Source: Deroplatys truncata
Lineage: Eukaryota; Arthropoda; Insecta; Mantodea; Mantidae
NCBI GenBank assembly: GCA_030765065.1
Contig: CM060976.1
Coordinates: 60,124,539-60,188,538 of the forward strand
Direction of reading: 5' to 3'
Length of the DNA: 64,000 bases
Shown here one piece after another: positions 33,388-43,830 of the stretch. The translations under genes and the position numbers were made by a program. Below the pieces are notes generated by a model that saw only the letters and a program-made list of their open reading frames with translations, was not told where the DNA came from and searched no databases. Each line of letters starts with the position of its first letter. The stretch's first letter is position 1.

Positions 33388-34935
33388 AAACTTACTTTTC
33401 TATCTACTTAATTTTAATAGAGACAAACTTTTGCAGAAGTACATACACCATACATTTCGTTATAAATGCAAAGCAGATAGCGATAGTCAAACAATTAAAA
33501 ACTGGACGCTATATACTGCCTTAAAATTCCATACTCGTTCCATGCAACCACGAGACACAAATGAATGTGGACAGGATTAAAGAAATGACAAAGAATTCAG
33601 AATTCAGCCATTCAAACCATTGATAACGGATATCTCGGAAATGGCTGGTGTCTCAATAACGCTATTTGAAATAAATTGTGTGTGTTTTAAGGAGATCTAC
33701 ATTTTGTATAGTAGTTTTCGTCTATCGCTTAACGTTTGCCAGGCATACAAAATTATACAAAATTTCTTTCGAATGAAGAGAATTTTACAGCTCTTTTCAG
33801 AATATTAAGCTATACATTATGTCATGTAAATATTTTTACTTTCTCTACTACGTATAGTAAGTAGGGGAAGTATTGTATTCCACCCAAAAATACGATACCG
33901 AGATTTCACCGGAAATACATGTTTTGAGACCCCTGAATCCAAAAAAAGCATTTTTGGAAACATGTCCGTGTGTGTGTCTGTGTGTCTGTCTCTGAACAGC
34001 ATAACTCAGAAACGAACAGTCGGATAAACACCAAACTTGGTATTTAGGTTCAGTATCTTCCAGAGATGCGACACGAAGGTTTTCAAGAAAATCCCCCCAT
34101 ACCAGATTACCCTTCACATGGAACTTTTTTCGAAAATTTAATTTTCTCAAAAATGGCTCTAACGATTTTGATTAAAATATCATATGTTTAAGATATTTTC
34201 ATGACAAATAAAATGTATATCTTGAATTTTCTGGGAATGTCTCCAAAAGTATTCTTCTTTGTGAACGACTTTTGCATAACTGGTAAACCATAAGAGATAG
34301 ACACAATTTTACTACACAAAAAATGTAAATCGCGTTAAATACACAATTTATGTCATATACATTTTTTTGTTGAGTGAACCATTTTCGAGATATTGCTTGT
34401 TATTCTCTTAAATTTTTCAATACTTGTTTTCTCAAATAGGAATTCGTTATTCATTTTTTGTCTTGGATATGCAAAGAGTATTAATCTGCTGTGGCAAAGG
34501 GAATGGTGCTGCACCTAGCAACCAGCTATTAAGAGATATGTATGTGCTTAAAGGCTACTGTATTTCTATATTGCCGTTGTAAATATATATTCCCCTTACA
34601 TCTACAAGAAAATTAGCAATAAGATAGAGTCTGCAAATGTTTATCTCGATTAACATGAAGTAGATGGAGAATAAGAGTTTGTAAAAATAGTTTGTACAAG
34701 AGTAGAGAAAGTCATGTGAGTGTAACACATCAGATTTTTAATATATTGTATTTTAATTAAAATGGTTAGAGCCATTTTTTAGAAAATCCAAAATTTGAGA
34801 GAATCTTTCATGTAAACGGTAGTTTGGGGTGGTGGAATTTGGGATTTTCTTGAAAGTCTTCGTGTCGCATTTTGGAAGGTACTGAACTTAAATGCCAAGA
34901 TTGGCGTTTATCCTACTTATCATTTTCGATTGGTT
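33388..34935 (-). repeat. Older ACTTTCTC-family repeat, split by a younger copy
   Basis: The left piece (33388-33837) is the 3' half of the family reversed, with GATATCTCGGAAATGGCT, ATCGCTTAACGTTTGCCAG and TGTCATGTAAATA. The right piece (34734-34935) is the 5' half reversed, with AAAATGGTTAGAGCCATTTT, GATTTTCTTGAAAGTCTTCG and TGGCGTTTATCC. The two pieces meet correctly at the insertion point of the copy at 33838-34733 when that copy is removed. The right end is lost before the family's starting block. Confidence 0.75.
33838..34733 (+). repeat. ACTTTCTC-family repeat, young complete copy
   Basis: 896 bp, from ACTTTCTCTACTACGTATAG to AACACATCAG, flanked by ATTTTT (33832-33837 and 34734-34739). 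It lies inside an older inverted copy whose sequence across the site needs only one ATTTTT, so the second is a true target duplication. It is nearly identical to 46398-47327 apart from the GT tract. Near each end is ACTTTCTCTAC or its reverse GTAGAGAAAGT; the right one sits about 22 bp inside the end. No long ORF is conserved. Confidence 0.9.
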
Positions 34936-34992
34936 TGGGAGGGACAGTGAGTGGAGTTTTGATGAAGTTAGGTGCATGGAGATGTGAATTTG

Positions 34993-34993
<1 letters not shown>

Positions 34994-35026
<33 letters not shown>
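34994..35026. repeat. (ATT)n microsatellite
   Basis: About ten ATT units within TTGTTATTATTATT.... Confidence 0.95.
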
Positions 35027-35027
<1 letters not shown>

Positions 35028-35727
35028 AGGAGGGGAATTTTGAGTTTATGTAGATTTCAGATGGAGTTGGTGTTAGAATAAAATGGAGGACGTGAGGTAA
35101 GTGAAATGTTGTGGGGTAAAGGGAGTAGATACGAAGGTTTAGTGTTTGGTTAAAAGAGATAAAGGTTTAATATATGGAGATTAAATAAAATGTTATAAGG
35201 CAAATAAATAAACACAAATGCATAAATAAAGATATAAATGAATTAAATAAAATATTGAACTACTATAAATTAAATAATTACTATGAAAATAATGGAATAT
35301 TATAAATAGATAACTTTAACTTAATTTTAATTAAGAAAAATATAAATAAACTTATTAAAATGATTAGTAATTTATTAGAAGGTTTTGCGCTAGTTAGCAA
35401 TGCATTTTCGCTGGTTTGCAGTGAACATAGTTAAATAGGAGTAGATAGTACCCGGTTTCCAGTTGCTAAGTTTGCTAGTTTCCAGCAAGTGTAGATAAAC
35501 GTGGAATTTAGATCTGTAATTAAGTTTTTTTACGCCTTTAAACTAATCTAATTTTTATTTATTATTATATTATTATTTTGTATACATTGTGTAGTTTGCA
35601 GTTATTTTATCTGAAAAATTTTTATGTAATCTAAAATTAAATATGTTTGTGAAAATAAATGTAAAGTTTGAATGTATGTCCCCGTGTATTAACCAAGGTG
35701 CCGGAATAGTATATTCAGATTTTATTT
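35027..35727. other. No recognisable feature
   Basis: Very AT-rich, with many ATAAATAAA motifs. Confidence 0.5.
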
Positions 35728-35900
35728 ATTTATGTATTTTTCGTTTTTGAGTTATGCTAATCACACACGCACACACAAACCTTTTCCAATTGTTTTTTTA
35801 TTCCGGGACCTCAGAACACGTATTTTAGGAAAAATCGCGATATCGAATTTTTTAGTGGAGTGCAATACCTTTGCTACCTACTCTGTACATGATAGAAAGT
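35728..35900 (-). repeat. ACTTTCTC-family repeat, 5' fragment
   Basis: Reversed 5' part: GAGTTATGCTAATCACACAC, a worn CAAACC tract, GGAAAAATCGCGATATCGAA and TGCAATACC, ending near the reversed start block at GATAGAAAGT. Confidence 0.55.
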
Positions 35901-36651
35901 ATGAATTAAATTAATTAACTACTTCGAAGTAAAAATATCTCAGAATGCAAGAATTTTACAGATTGGGCCGCTTAAATTGTCAGCCTGTAGGAAGAAGAAA
36001 TATAAGAAAACCTAGGAAAATGTGGCAATGAGATCGTTATAAACCCAAGAGCCTAATATTTGCAAAGAAGAACAAGAGACACAAGTGACACCGTAATTAT
36101 TGACAGGAAGATAGAAATAATTAAACAAAGAAGAATAGTAAGATAGAGAGTTAATTGCAATCAATAATTTATGCATAGTAAATCAATGTATAATGTAATA
36201 AGCCTGAGTGAAATGATTTGTCCGGAGAAAAACTTCATTAGCTTTTATGTTAAGGAAATTCATTAGTAACAGCCAATAGTGAACGCATTAGCATTAAGGT
36301 TACTGGATTGAAGTTAGGGGTTGAGTTTAGTACGTTTGCAAAGTCAAGACAGGAATTCTGTAAATTAGAAATGGAATGAAATTCTGAGATTCGAGAAGGC
36401 ACCGTAGTAACAGTGTCAGATACGCATAAGTAGAGTTTTAATATTTGATCGCTTAAGTAGGAACGTTGGTAGGGGTAGTGATAGCTAGGCGGAGTTTAAG
36501 TTAGGAAAACGTCGTGCATTCTAAAATCAGACTTACTTAGTTTTACTTACTTACTGAAACATGCGACGTACTCGTGTGACGATGCTCGTGATTACTCGTG
36601 TGGTAGTTAAGTTTCATTTTAAGTTGTGTTGCACCTAGTGACTTGCGTTAT
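35901..36651. other. No recognisable feature
   Basis: AT-rich; nothing identified. Confidence 0.5.
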
Positions 36652-36799
36652 CCTTTCACAGTACACTCACGCATACCCTGAGACAAAGACCTCATAGCTA
36701 TCCACGGAAGAGCAGCTGGCGGACCGGAAAATGCAGAACGATCTAGGGGATGACGACATCGTAGAACTCGCCAACAAAAAGGTAACATTAAAGGTTATC
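36652..36799 (+). repeat. Exon-like duplicated module (copy 1)
   Basis: About 148 bp shared in the same orientation with 58437-58583: TACACTCACGCATACCCTGA, GACAAAGA.CTCATAG, GATGACGACATCG, AGAACTC..CAACAAAA, followed by GGTAA. In this copy a frame reads LSTEEQLADRKMQNDLGDDD then IVELANKK, up to a donor-like AAG|GTAACA. An acceptor-like CATAG precedes the frame. No family is recognised. It could be an exon duplicated with its gene, or part of an interspersed element. Confidence 0.45.
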
Positions 36800-37668
36800 T
36801 AAATTGATGCAAATTCGAGAAAGCAGTATCAAAATTTGAAGCAAGGGGTACAGCTTCAAAATTATCGTACCACAAACGTTTCACGAGTAACTATCTTCGG
36901 ACGAATAAGCGAACATTCAGCTCAGAAATGAATTTTCATGACATTTCAGCTCTACTTCAGCTGCATTTAAATGGCCGACCACCCTAGCAAAATAGTTTCT
37001 TTTATTTGAGACAAAAAATGAAGATCACCATTTCAATGATTTTCACAGATTGTTTATTTTAAATAGTGCCAGGTGTATACTGCAAATTACGTTATAAGCA
37101 TTTGTTTTATTTTTTGCGTTTTATAGCATCAGTGTCATTTATGTCAATGATCCGAACTAATGAACATGAAAAGACTGCAACAGTGTTATCTACCCTTTGT
37201 ACGTTACGGAGTTGAAAGAGTTTTCCGCTCCTAAATGTAGTGTGGGTAAACGCCAGTAAATAAATTGTAATTTGCTTTATGGAAAAAGGTCCGCATAACC
37301 AACTAAAGCGATAAAAACAAACAATGGGAATTTTTTTTCAATTTAAACTTATAATCAGCAGCATCAACAAGCCGTAAAGGATGTTAATTGAAACAATCAC
37401 TGGACAAAGCAATCATCAAAGAGAATGGCGTTTTGTGAAAGCCATGATTACAGCAAATGTGATATTTAAATTCAAGTGATACTGTTATTAAGTGTAAAAG
37501 TGAAATAAGCACAATTCGAAAGGCAGAACTGACCACAGGTTTTGCAAATAAACCGAATGTAACTACGTATAAAAATATCATGTGCTTCATCTGCATTGCT
37601 TTCTCTCAGCACTATCTTTTGTTTCTATCGCTGTTTTTTTACAAACGATCTTACCAACGCTTATTACT
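36800..37668. other. No recognisable feature
   Basis: AT-rich; nothing identified. Confidence 0.5.
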
Positions 37669-37795
37669 TTCTCTACTGCATATGTAGGGGAAGTATTATT
37701 TCTACCCAAGAATTCGGTACGAGATTTCACCGGAAATACATATTTTGAGGCCCCCTGAACACAAAAAAAATTAGATAACTGTCCGTGTGTGGAGG
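37669..37795 (+). repeat. ACTTTCTC-family repeat, 5' fragment
   Basis: ACTTTCTCTACTGCATATGT then TTCTACCCAAGAATTCGG and CACCGGAAATACAT, ending at a GTCCGTGTGTGG tract. It stops there and a family A SINE follows. Confidence 0.75.
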
Positions 37796-37811
37796 GGGAG
37801 CGGGGCGCTTG

Positions 37812-38040
37812 AAATTTAACATATTTTAATTCAGTACGTCACAACGGATGATTAAAGAAATGGGTGAAAATGAATGCTCAAAAGCACCCGCGTCCTTAGA
37901 GCTTAGTTACCGGACATTGGTCTTCTCAGCATAAAGGAAAACTCGAATCTTATCCATTTAGCTCACCCTAACCGGGATTCTAACTCGGGTTCTCTTGAAT
38001 GTGAGGCACACACACTACCCACACCCACACCACAGAAGTG
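37812..38040 (-). repeat. tRNA-headed SINE, family A (copy 2)
   Basis: Minus strand: TTCTGTGGTGTGGGTGTGGG, GTGTGCCTCACATTC, box-B-like CGAGTTAGAATCCCGGTTAG, then GGTGAGCT and a tail with GAAATGGGTGAAAATG-like sequence reversed. It matches 18621-18835. Confidence 0.7.
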
Positions 38041-38164
38041 GGAAGAGCTGTGTTTTGCTTTGTTTTTTCTTTTCTTTATTTCTTTTTAGGCTACTTTACC
38101 GTGACGGCGCTAATCAGCAGAAAATTGTCATGTCCCAAACGGACCCATGTTTACTAAGATTTTT

Positions 38165-39015
38165 ACTTTCTCTAATACGTACCAAACGGTAGAGAACGAT
38201 ATCGAGAAACCACCGGAAATACATGCTTTGAGGGCCCCTGACTCCAAATAAGTCATTTTTAGAAAAATGAACGTGTGTGTATTTGTGTATCTGTGTGTCT
38301 GAACAGCATAACTCAAATACGAAAAGTAGGATAAATACCAAACTTAATATTTAGGTTCATTATCTTCTAAAGATGCATGCGACACGAAAATTTTTAAGTA
38401 AATTCCCCAACCCAAACAACCCTTTACATAGAAAATTTTTCAACACTTTTTATTTTCTAAAAAATGGCTAGCGATTTTGATTAAAGTACCATACATTAAA
38501 CATATTTGCATGACAAATAAAATGTACATATTGAATTTTCTTGTAATAGCCTGTGAAATCCTCTTCATTCGGAAGGAATTTTGTATAATCTTGTATAACC
38601 ATAAAAGTTAAGCAATACAACAAAACGTACTACACAAAAAGTGCATATCTTTAAAACACACACTTTATTTCCAATAAATGTTTTGTGGCACAAGCCATTT
38701 CTGATATATCTGTTATTAAAGGTTCAATTCTTCAATGCTTGGCTATTTTCTTAAACTCCTTCAACATTCAGATGTTTCCTGCGATTGCACAGAAACAGTA
38801 TGGGATTTTAAGGCCAGCATATAGCACCAAGTTCATAAACATTTAACTATCGCTGTTCTCTTTGTACGTGTAACAAAATGTGCAATGTAGCTATTTCTGC
38901 AAGAGTATTTGTATTAAAATGTAGTAGATAAAAAATAAGCTTTCGTAATAATAATTTTTATACCCACTAAATAAACGATAGAGGTAGAGAAAGTAATATA
39001 AGTGTAACATATCAG
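38165..39015 (+). repeat. ACTTTCTC-family repeat, complete copy
   Basis: 851 bp from ACTTTCTCTAATACGTACC to AACATATCAG, flanked by ATTTTT at 38159-38164 and 39016-39021. Internal blocks are in order. Moderately diverged. Minus-strand ORFs within it are shadows. Confidence 0.85.
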
Positions 39016-39021
39016 ATTTTT

Positions 39022-40077
39022 CTTATCTTAATCTTTAGTTTTGAAGCAGAAATTGATCACTACGATCAATCCAAAGCCTAAATGTCAAAATTTAAAAGAT
39101 TAGTAAGAATGTAATTAGCAATAATGTAAAATAACGAATGTAAGGGATTCATTTATCATAATGTAAATAATCAACATAACTCGTGATGAGAACGATAGCG
39201 GAATATGAATTTTAAATGGGAAACATTGGTTAAATGCATTTAAATAGAACGACGTAGCAGCGAAAAAGTCGAAACAATGAGGTTCCGTTGCTACAGACGA
39301 GAAGAATTAAGCAAGAGAGACGTCAAAGTAATCTTTGTTAAGGTGGATCTCCCCTGCCTCAACAATCAACATTCAACGTTAAACATGCACAACTTGTAAA
39401 ACATGTAATGCGAAACATGTTGAGCCATACTGTAGTTGGAATTCCCATCAGCATTCCCTCTCCACTTCATTAACAAGTGAGGCAAAGTTACATTTGTTAA
39501 TATCAATAATAATTACATATATTCTGATTATAGAGATTTAGCCTTTGTGGTCAGAATGTGTGCTTGGTGTAAGAGACACAGGAGTAAAAGAAGAAAGTTA
39601 TGGGTGCGCCCTCTTCTAAGCAACAGAACAGTGTAAATAGCATTTTGTCTGAACTGTAAGTTGAGGGTAGATTCAGCTTCAAGAATTTTCCCGAAAGAAA
39701 GTTTCAATTTGTTGCCCACTATAATTTCACCAGCAATTTCACGACAGGAGACGAATCAGCTGAACTGAGATTAGGCTTACCCTCTTTCTCTGTTTTTCTT
39801 TCTCTTTTCTAGGTCATGAAAAATACAGGCAAGCTCACGTAAACTCTCTTTTCTTGATTTTATTTCCATAGTCATAAAGTGTGGCGCAGATAAAAGTGGC
39901 GGTCTCCTGTTTGAATGCAAATTGCAGTATTTCCGTCGTGTATTAAAATAAATTTCTGTTAAAAATTGGTCGTAAAAATTGAATCGAGCTATAGTACAAC
40001 AATGGACAATTTTATGCAATATGAATAGTCAATAGTTGGTGCAGATAAAAGTGGCCCGTTTAAGTATAGAGTGTAAC
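39022..40077. other. No gene; short motif repeated
   Basis: AT-rich. GCAGATAAAAGTGGC occurs twice in direct orientation, near 39886 and 40041. It may mark an end of the ITm remnant at 41691. Confidence 0.35.
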
Positions 40078-40080
40078 TAA
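40078..40080. repeat. TAA target duplication, left (PIF/Harbinger)
   Basis: TAA directly before the element; the partner is at 41656-41658. Confidence 0.8.
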
Positions 40081-40289
40081 AAGTACTCGTCCACGATGCC
40101 AGTTTTATGGCATGCCACTTTTCTTGCGGACCACAAATGTGGCACACACAGCTTGCAAAGTTGAACGATTTCGAGTTGCGCCACTATAAAAGTGGCATGT
40201 CCACGGAAATGTTGAACCGAGCGTTTACACGATGCTATATTTGTGGCGGTAATTTTTCTGCTTGCCACTTTCTAGTCAGCTGTGTGCTT

Positions 40290-40511
40290 GATATGGCGAA
40301 TATGTCGTCTGATAATGAAGTTTTATCCGTAGCATGCCTGTCCCTTATTTTACTTCGTCGACGTAGAGAAAAACGTAAAAGGACGGCCAGAAAGTGTTGG
40401 GTAAGAGAGTGGATTTTAAGTCGCGAATATTGTGGGGTTGTAAACAACTTGCTGCAAGAGCTCTACGACGGAGATCAAAATTTAGAATTTCATACGCACG
40501 TCAGCAGTTGA
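40290..40511 (+). pseudogene. PIF/Harbinger transposase, N-terminal part
   Basis: From the ATG near 40293 the frame reads MANMSSDNEVLSVACLSLIL, then LLRRRREKRKRTARKCWVRE and WILSREYCGVVNNLLQELYD, the usual opening of Harbinger transposases (an acidic start, a hydrophobic run, a basic run, then WVR.W). The frame stops at 40511. In the next frame DFNYLLRIIASVIQKQDTIM continues the family pattern to about 40575. The DDE domain that would follow is absent. Confidence 0.7.
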
Positions 40512-40822
40512 TTTTAATTATCTGCTTAGAATAATAGCATCTGTAATACAAAAGCAAGATACAATAATGAGGTCTATATCATCAACTGTGTTGACACAGA
40601 TTTCTAGCCACAGGTAATTCGGCTTAAAATAATGGAGCGGCAACATTACCGAGTTTAATATATAACACGTTCGCCTGTCATCTATATAATCAATGTGATT
40701 TTTTAGGCAGCAGCTATCAGTCAAAGATGTATTTTTTTCTTATATTCGGCACAACAAGAAGTAAGACTTTGTGCCGTTGCAAAGAACTGTAAGTATGAAT
40801 CCTCATACTGCAGCAAAAAACG

Positions 40823-41365
40823 TTAGGAATTCAAGAAGTATTTTTTGCCGTGAAGGAGAGGTTCCATGGCAATATCGCTACATTTAAAGTGAGTGTGTTG
40901 GTACTTACCAAAAAATCTAGTCTCTACTGCATCATTATTGGTGCTGATGTGGTAAAACATAAACTGCAGTGCATCGTAAAATTCCCATTTTGTTTTATAC
41001 TTGTCTTTTGCACCACTTCCAGATTTCCCTGCCTTCATTTTGTTCCTTTCTTTGGTGAACTGGGTTCTCGACCTGTGGATTTTTACTTTAATTTCCTCTG
41101 CTGACATGTAGAACTCTATTTCTATATCATGTAACGCATTTTGTCGCTTTTGTTTATTTCTGTAATCCGCAGTGTCTACTCTCCACAAGCAATCTTTGGT
41201 CTCAATCAGTTCAATAAACTTTTTTGTCATTTCCCTCGTCCATTTATTGTTAAGGACATTATTAGCTATGAAGAAATAAATTGTCACCGTACTACAATAA
41301 ATTGATCGTATTGTTAAGGAAATAAAATGCACGTATGTCTTAATTCTGTATTTAGTGCAATACAT
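40823..41365 (-). CDS. MADF-domain protein of the PIF/Harbinger element
   Basis: A 180-codon ORF. Residues about 40-130 hold a MADF domain: NKWTREMTKKFIELIETKDC, then LWRVDTADYRNKQKRQNALH and YKTKWEFYDALQFM. Harbinger elements carry such a Myb/SANT-like accessory protein, which binds the element's ends and helps the transposase reach the nucleus and DNA. The first 35 or so residues (MYCTKYRIKTYVHFIS...) look unlike coding sequence, so the true start may be nearer the domain or in an upstream exon. The ORF has no stop inside the domain, in contrast to the broken transposase. Confidence 0.65.
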   Translation of the reverse strand: MYCTKYRIKTYVHFISLTIRSIYCSTVTIYFFIANNVLNNKWTREMTKKFIELIETKDCLWRVDTADYRNKQKRQNALHDIEIEFYMSAEEIKVKIHRSRTQFTKERNKMKAGKSGSGAKDKYKTKWEFYDALQFMFYHISTNNDAVETRFFGKYQHTHFKCSDIAMEPLLHGKKYFLNS

Positions 41366-41655
41366 ATTATAATCCTTGTACCTACCTCACAAACAACTAT
41401 TTACTATCACAGCAGACGACATAACAAAGTTGCACGGAATACGCCACAAAAGTTTTCTAAACTGTTCAAGCTACTTTCAGATGGCACAACCTTCTTTTTT
41501 CGCTGCGTACACGAAGCAACTTCCAAAGTTGCACGCCACTTAGAAGTTGCGCGTGCAATTTTCCTACTTGCTTGGCAGTTTACACGATGCAACTCCACTT
41601 TTGTTGCGCAGTTCGAAGTTGCAAGCCATTTAAGTTGCATCGTGGACGAATACCT

Positions 41656-41658
41656 TAA
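41656..41658. repeat. TAA target duplication, right (PIF/Harbinger)
   Basis: Partner of 40078-40080. Confidence 0.8.
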
Positions 41659-41690
41659 TGCCATATGGATTGCTGAAATGGACTCCCCAT

Positions 41691-41982
41691 TTAAAAGTGG
41701 CCCCTTGTAGAATCAATACATAGCTGTACACGTCTAACCATATTCAGATACACCCCGCGTAAAGTTCCAACATCGATGGCGGCAACTTCACGGCTGATGT
41801 CTTTCAGTTCCTGTATTATGTGTGGATTTGTTTCATAGACCTTGCTCTTCATATATCCCCACAGGAGAAAATCCGGGGAACGTGGTAGTCACAAATTTTT
41901 GGTAACAGACTCGTTCGGTAATCGGATTTGTTTTCACATATGCTTCCACAATTTGAATTCTTTCTTGTATCCAGGAAGTCAT
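41691..41982 (-). pseudogene. ITm transposase with its middle deleted
   Basis: The ATG at 41982 starts MTSWIQERIQIVEAYVKTNP then ITERVCYQKF, an N-terminal helix-turn-helix. At about 41885 this joins directly to the C-terminus in another frame: PDFLLWGYMKSKVYETNP, then IIQELKDISREVAAIDVGTL and VQLCIDSTRGHF, then a stop at 41693-41691. The whole catalytic core between is missing. It is the product of internal deletion, common in ITm elements. It abuts the right end of the Harbinger element. Confidence 0.7.
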
Positions 41983-43733
41983 TTTCCAGAATGCGAACAG
42001 CAACGTGTATATTGTGGCGTACTAATAGTTTGGGGTTTTCATTGTCGTTTTCCATTGTCATTACCAGACATATTCTTGTTTTCGTCTGGGATGACGTCAC
42101 TTCTGGTTGGGAATTTTTGTAGTCAGGAGTGGTGTGGATAGCGTCTGTCTTAGGATTCCATGAGAAGCGGATCGCGTGTACAAGCCGGCTTTTGGATCGG
42201 TGGACATCTCTCACTTTTCATATTTAATAATGTAGGAGCTCCAAACGGTTGGGAAATAAATCTAGGAATATGTAAGTAGATTTGTGTTATGTATTTTGTA
42301 CAGTGAAAACCCACGCCTTCCTCTTAACCTCCACACCACGTTTCAGTCCTCCGTGGGCAAGTGAGTATACGTCCCCTCAATGTAGGTGCTGGGTACTCAA
42401 AATTAATTTCATTTTTCATGTGAATTTTTAGGCCTCTACCCAGCATGTAACAATATGAACTGATGAAATAAACTGAAATGCTGACAGAAGAATGCCAACT
42501 ATCGATTGACAGAAGAATTTCAACTATCGTTTATTCATATTGCATAAAACTGCCCGTTGTTGTACTGTAGCTCGATTCAGTTTTAACAGAAATTTATATT
42601 AATACACAACGGAAATATCGCATTCGCATTCAAACGGAAGATGGGTCACTTATCTGTGCCAACCTGTATATCCAAATGACGGGTCTTACATTAATCTCAC
42701 TAATTACCTGTATTGTCTTTTTTTTCGTCCATTCCATTTTTCTGGCTAGTAAGCAATGAATATTATGCATGGGCCAGTTGTCTAAATCACGACTGGTTAG
42801 TCGGGTCTGCACGAAGTGAGCCAAATACATATTGATGCAACATGTTTTCCACTGCCGGCAGATGGAAAACAATTTTGTTAATCAAGACATGCTGAATCAA
42901 CATGTTACGTAAGACTGTTGATCAATGGAGATACTCATTTACCGCCATTTTGAGCTCAACATGTGAATCAATAAGTTTTGTTGACTGTTTAAGCAGTGGA
43001 AATCTGCCTTTAGAAGGTGACGTGACACATCTGAATAGAACAAAACTTCAGAGATATTTTGTGAAAATAGTAGGAAATGTACTCATCATGTGAGGTAGAA
43101 CAAGTACCGCGTTAATTATAGAGTTATAGTGGGAAAGATACGTGGGAGATAATATAAATAATACCAGAAATAAAAAGGAAGCAAACTCAACTCCGCAACT
43201 AGACGTCGAGTAACAGTATCTCCGTAGGTGCCTGAGCTCAATTATCGCGAAGAATTAAAATTTGATTTATGCTCACCGCAAATTAAATAACTTAACCCTC
43301 GTAAAAGATGTACATAGTTAATAAATCATTAAAATAATGCGGATTTATAGCAAGCATAAGTAAAAGTCTAAAGCGTCATCAGGAGTTAAGTCATAAAATA
43401 ACATACAAGTTTTCAAAATTACAGAACGAGTCTCAAGCGCGAAAATTAGAAATAAAAGAAAAGTTATTTAAAAGTCTTATTGTTATAATCTTCCATTGCT
43501 CAAAACTTCCCTTTCCCAATAACCGCAAATATAAAAATAAATTCAGCTGTCATATCCAATTTATTCAACTACTTATTTTTATTGGTTTATACATTTAATG
43601 TTTTTACCACTACACGTTTCATTTATACATCTTTAACTAACGCTTTTGAAAATCCATAACTTGAGAAGGTTTGATGCCCCTTTTTAGAAATATTTAAAAA
43701 TATTGCAGTCCCACGTACGATGGCCCCAGGTGA
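41983..43733. other. No recognisable gene
   Basis: The 41983-42240 part probably holds the 5' flank of the deleted ITm element. Near 42830-43010 CAACATGT and TTCCACTGC recur in both orientations, but no clean inverted ends were found. The rest is AT-rich. Confidence 0.4.
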
Positions 43734-43830
43734 CCTTCGCCCCACGTTCACTTTTCCGATGGACTTCGCCCCAACGTTTTACTTTTTCTGTGGCCTTCGC
43801 CCCACTTTTCGCCCCACTTTTAAAAAATCA
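43734..43830 (+). repeat. Three-unit ~30-bp tandem repeat (CTTCGCCCCA)
   Basis: CTTCGCCCCA starts at 43735, 43764 and 43795, with TTTACTTTTTC-type spacers, and ends in a doubled CGCCCCACTTTT. The GC-rich core contrasts with its AT-rich flanks. Confidence 0.75.

Larger units (their letters stand above)
40081..41655 (+). mobile_element. PIF/Harbinger transposon, internally shortened
   Basis: Ends are AAGTACTCGTCCACGATGC on the left and, reversed, AGGTATTCGTCCACGATGC on the right, two mismatches in 19 bp, flanked by TAA on both sides as expected for this superfamily. Subterminal GCCACTTT or GCAACTT motifs repeat at both ends. Inside are the N-terminal part of the transposase (plus strand) and a MADF gene (minus strand), converging. 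The DDE nuclease core is missing, so at 1575 bp this copy is non-autonomous. Confidence 0.85.

Noticed and set aside
33817-34150. Minus-strand ORFs with conserved peptide between copies at 33848 and 46365
   Set aside because: The similarity comes from the nearly identical ACTTTCTC repeats; frames are not kept in other copies and include the GT tract.
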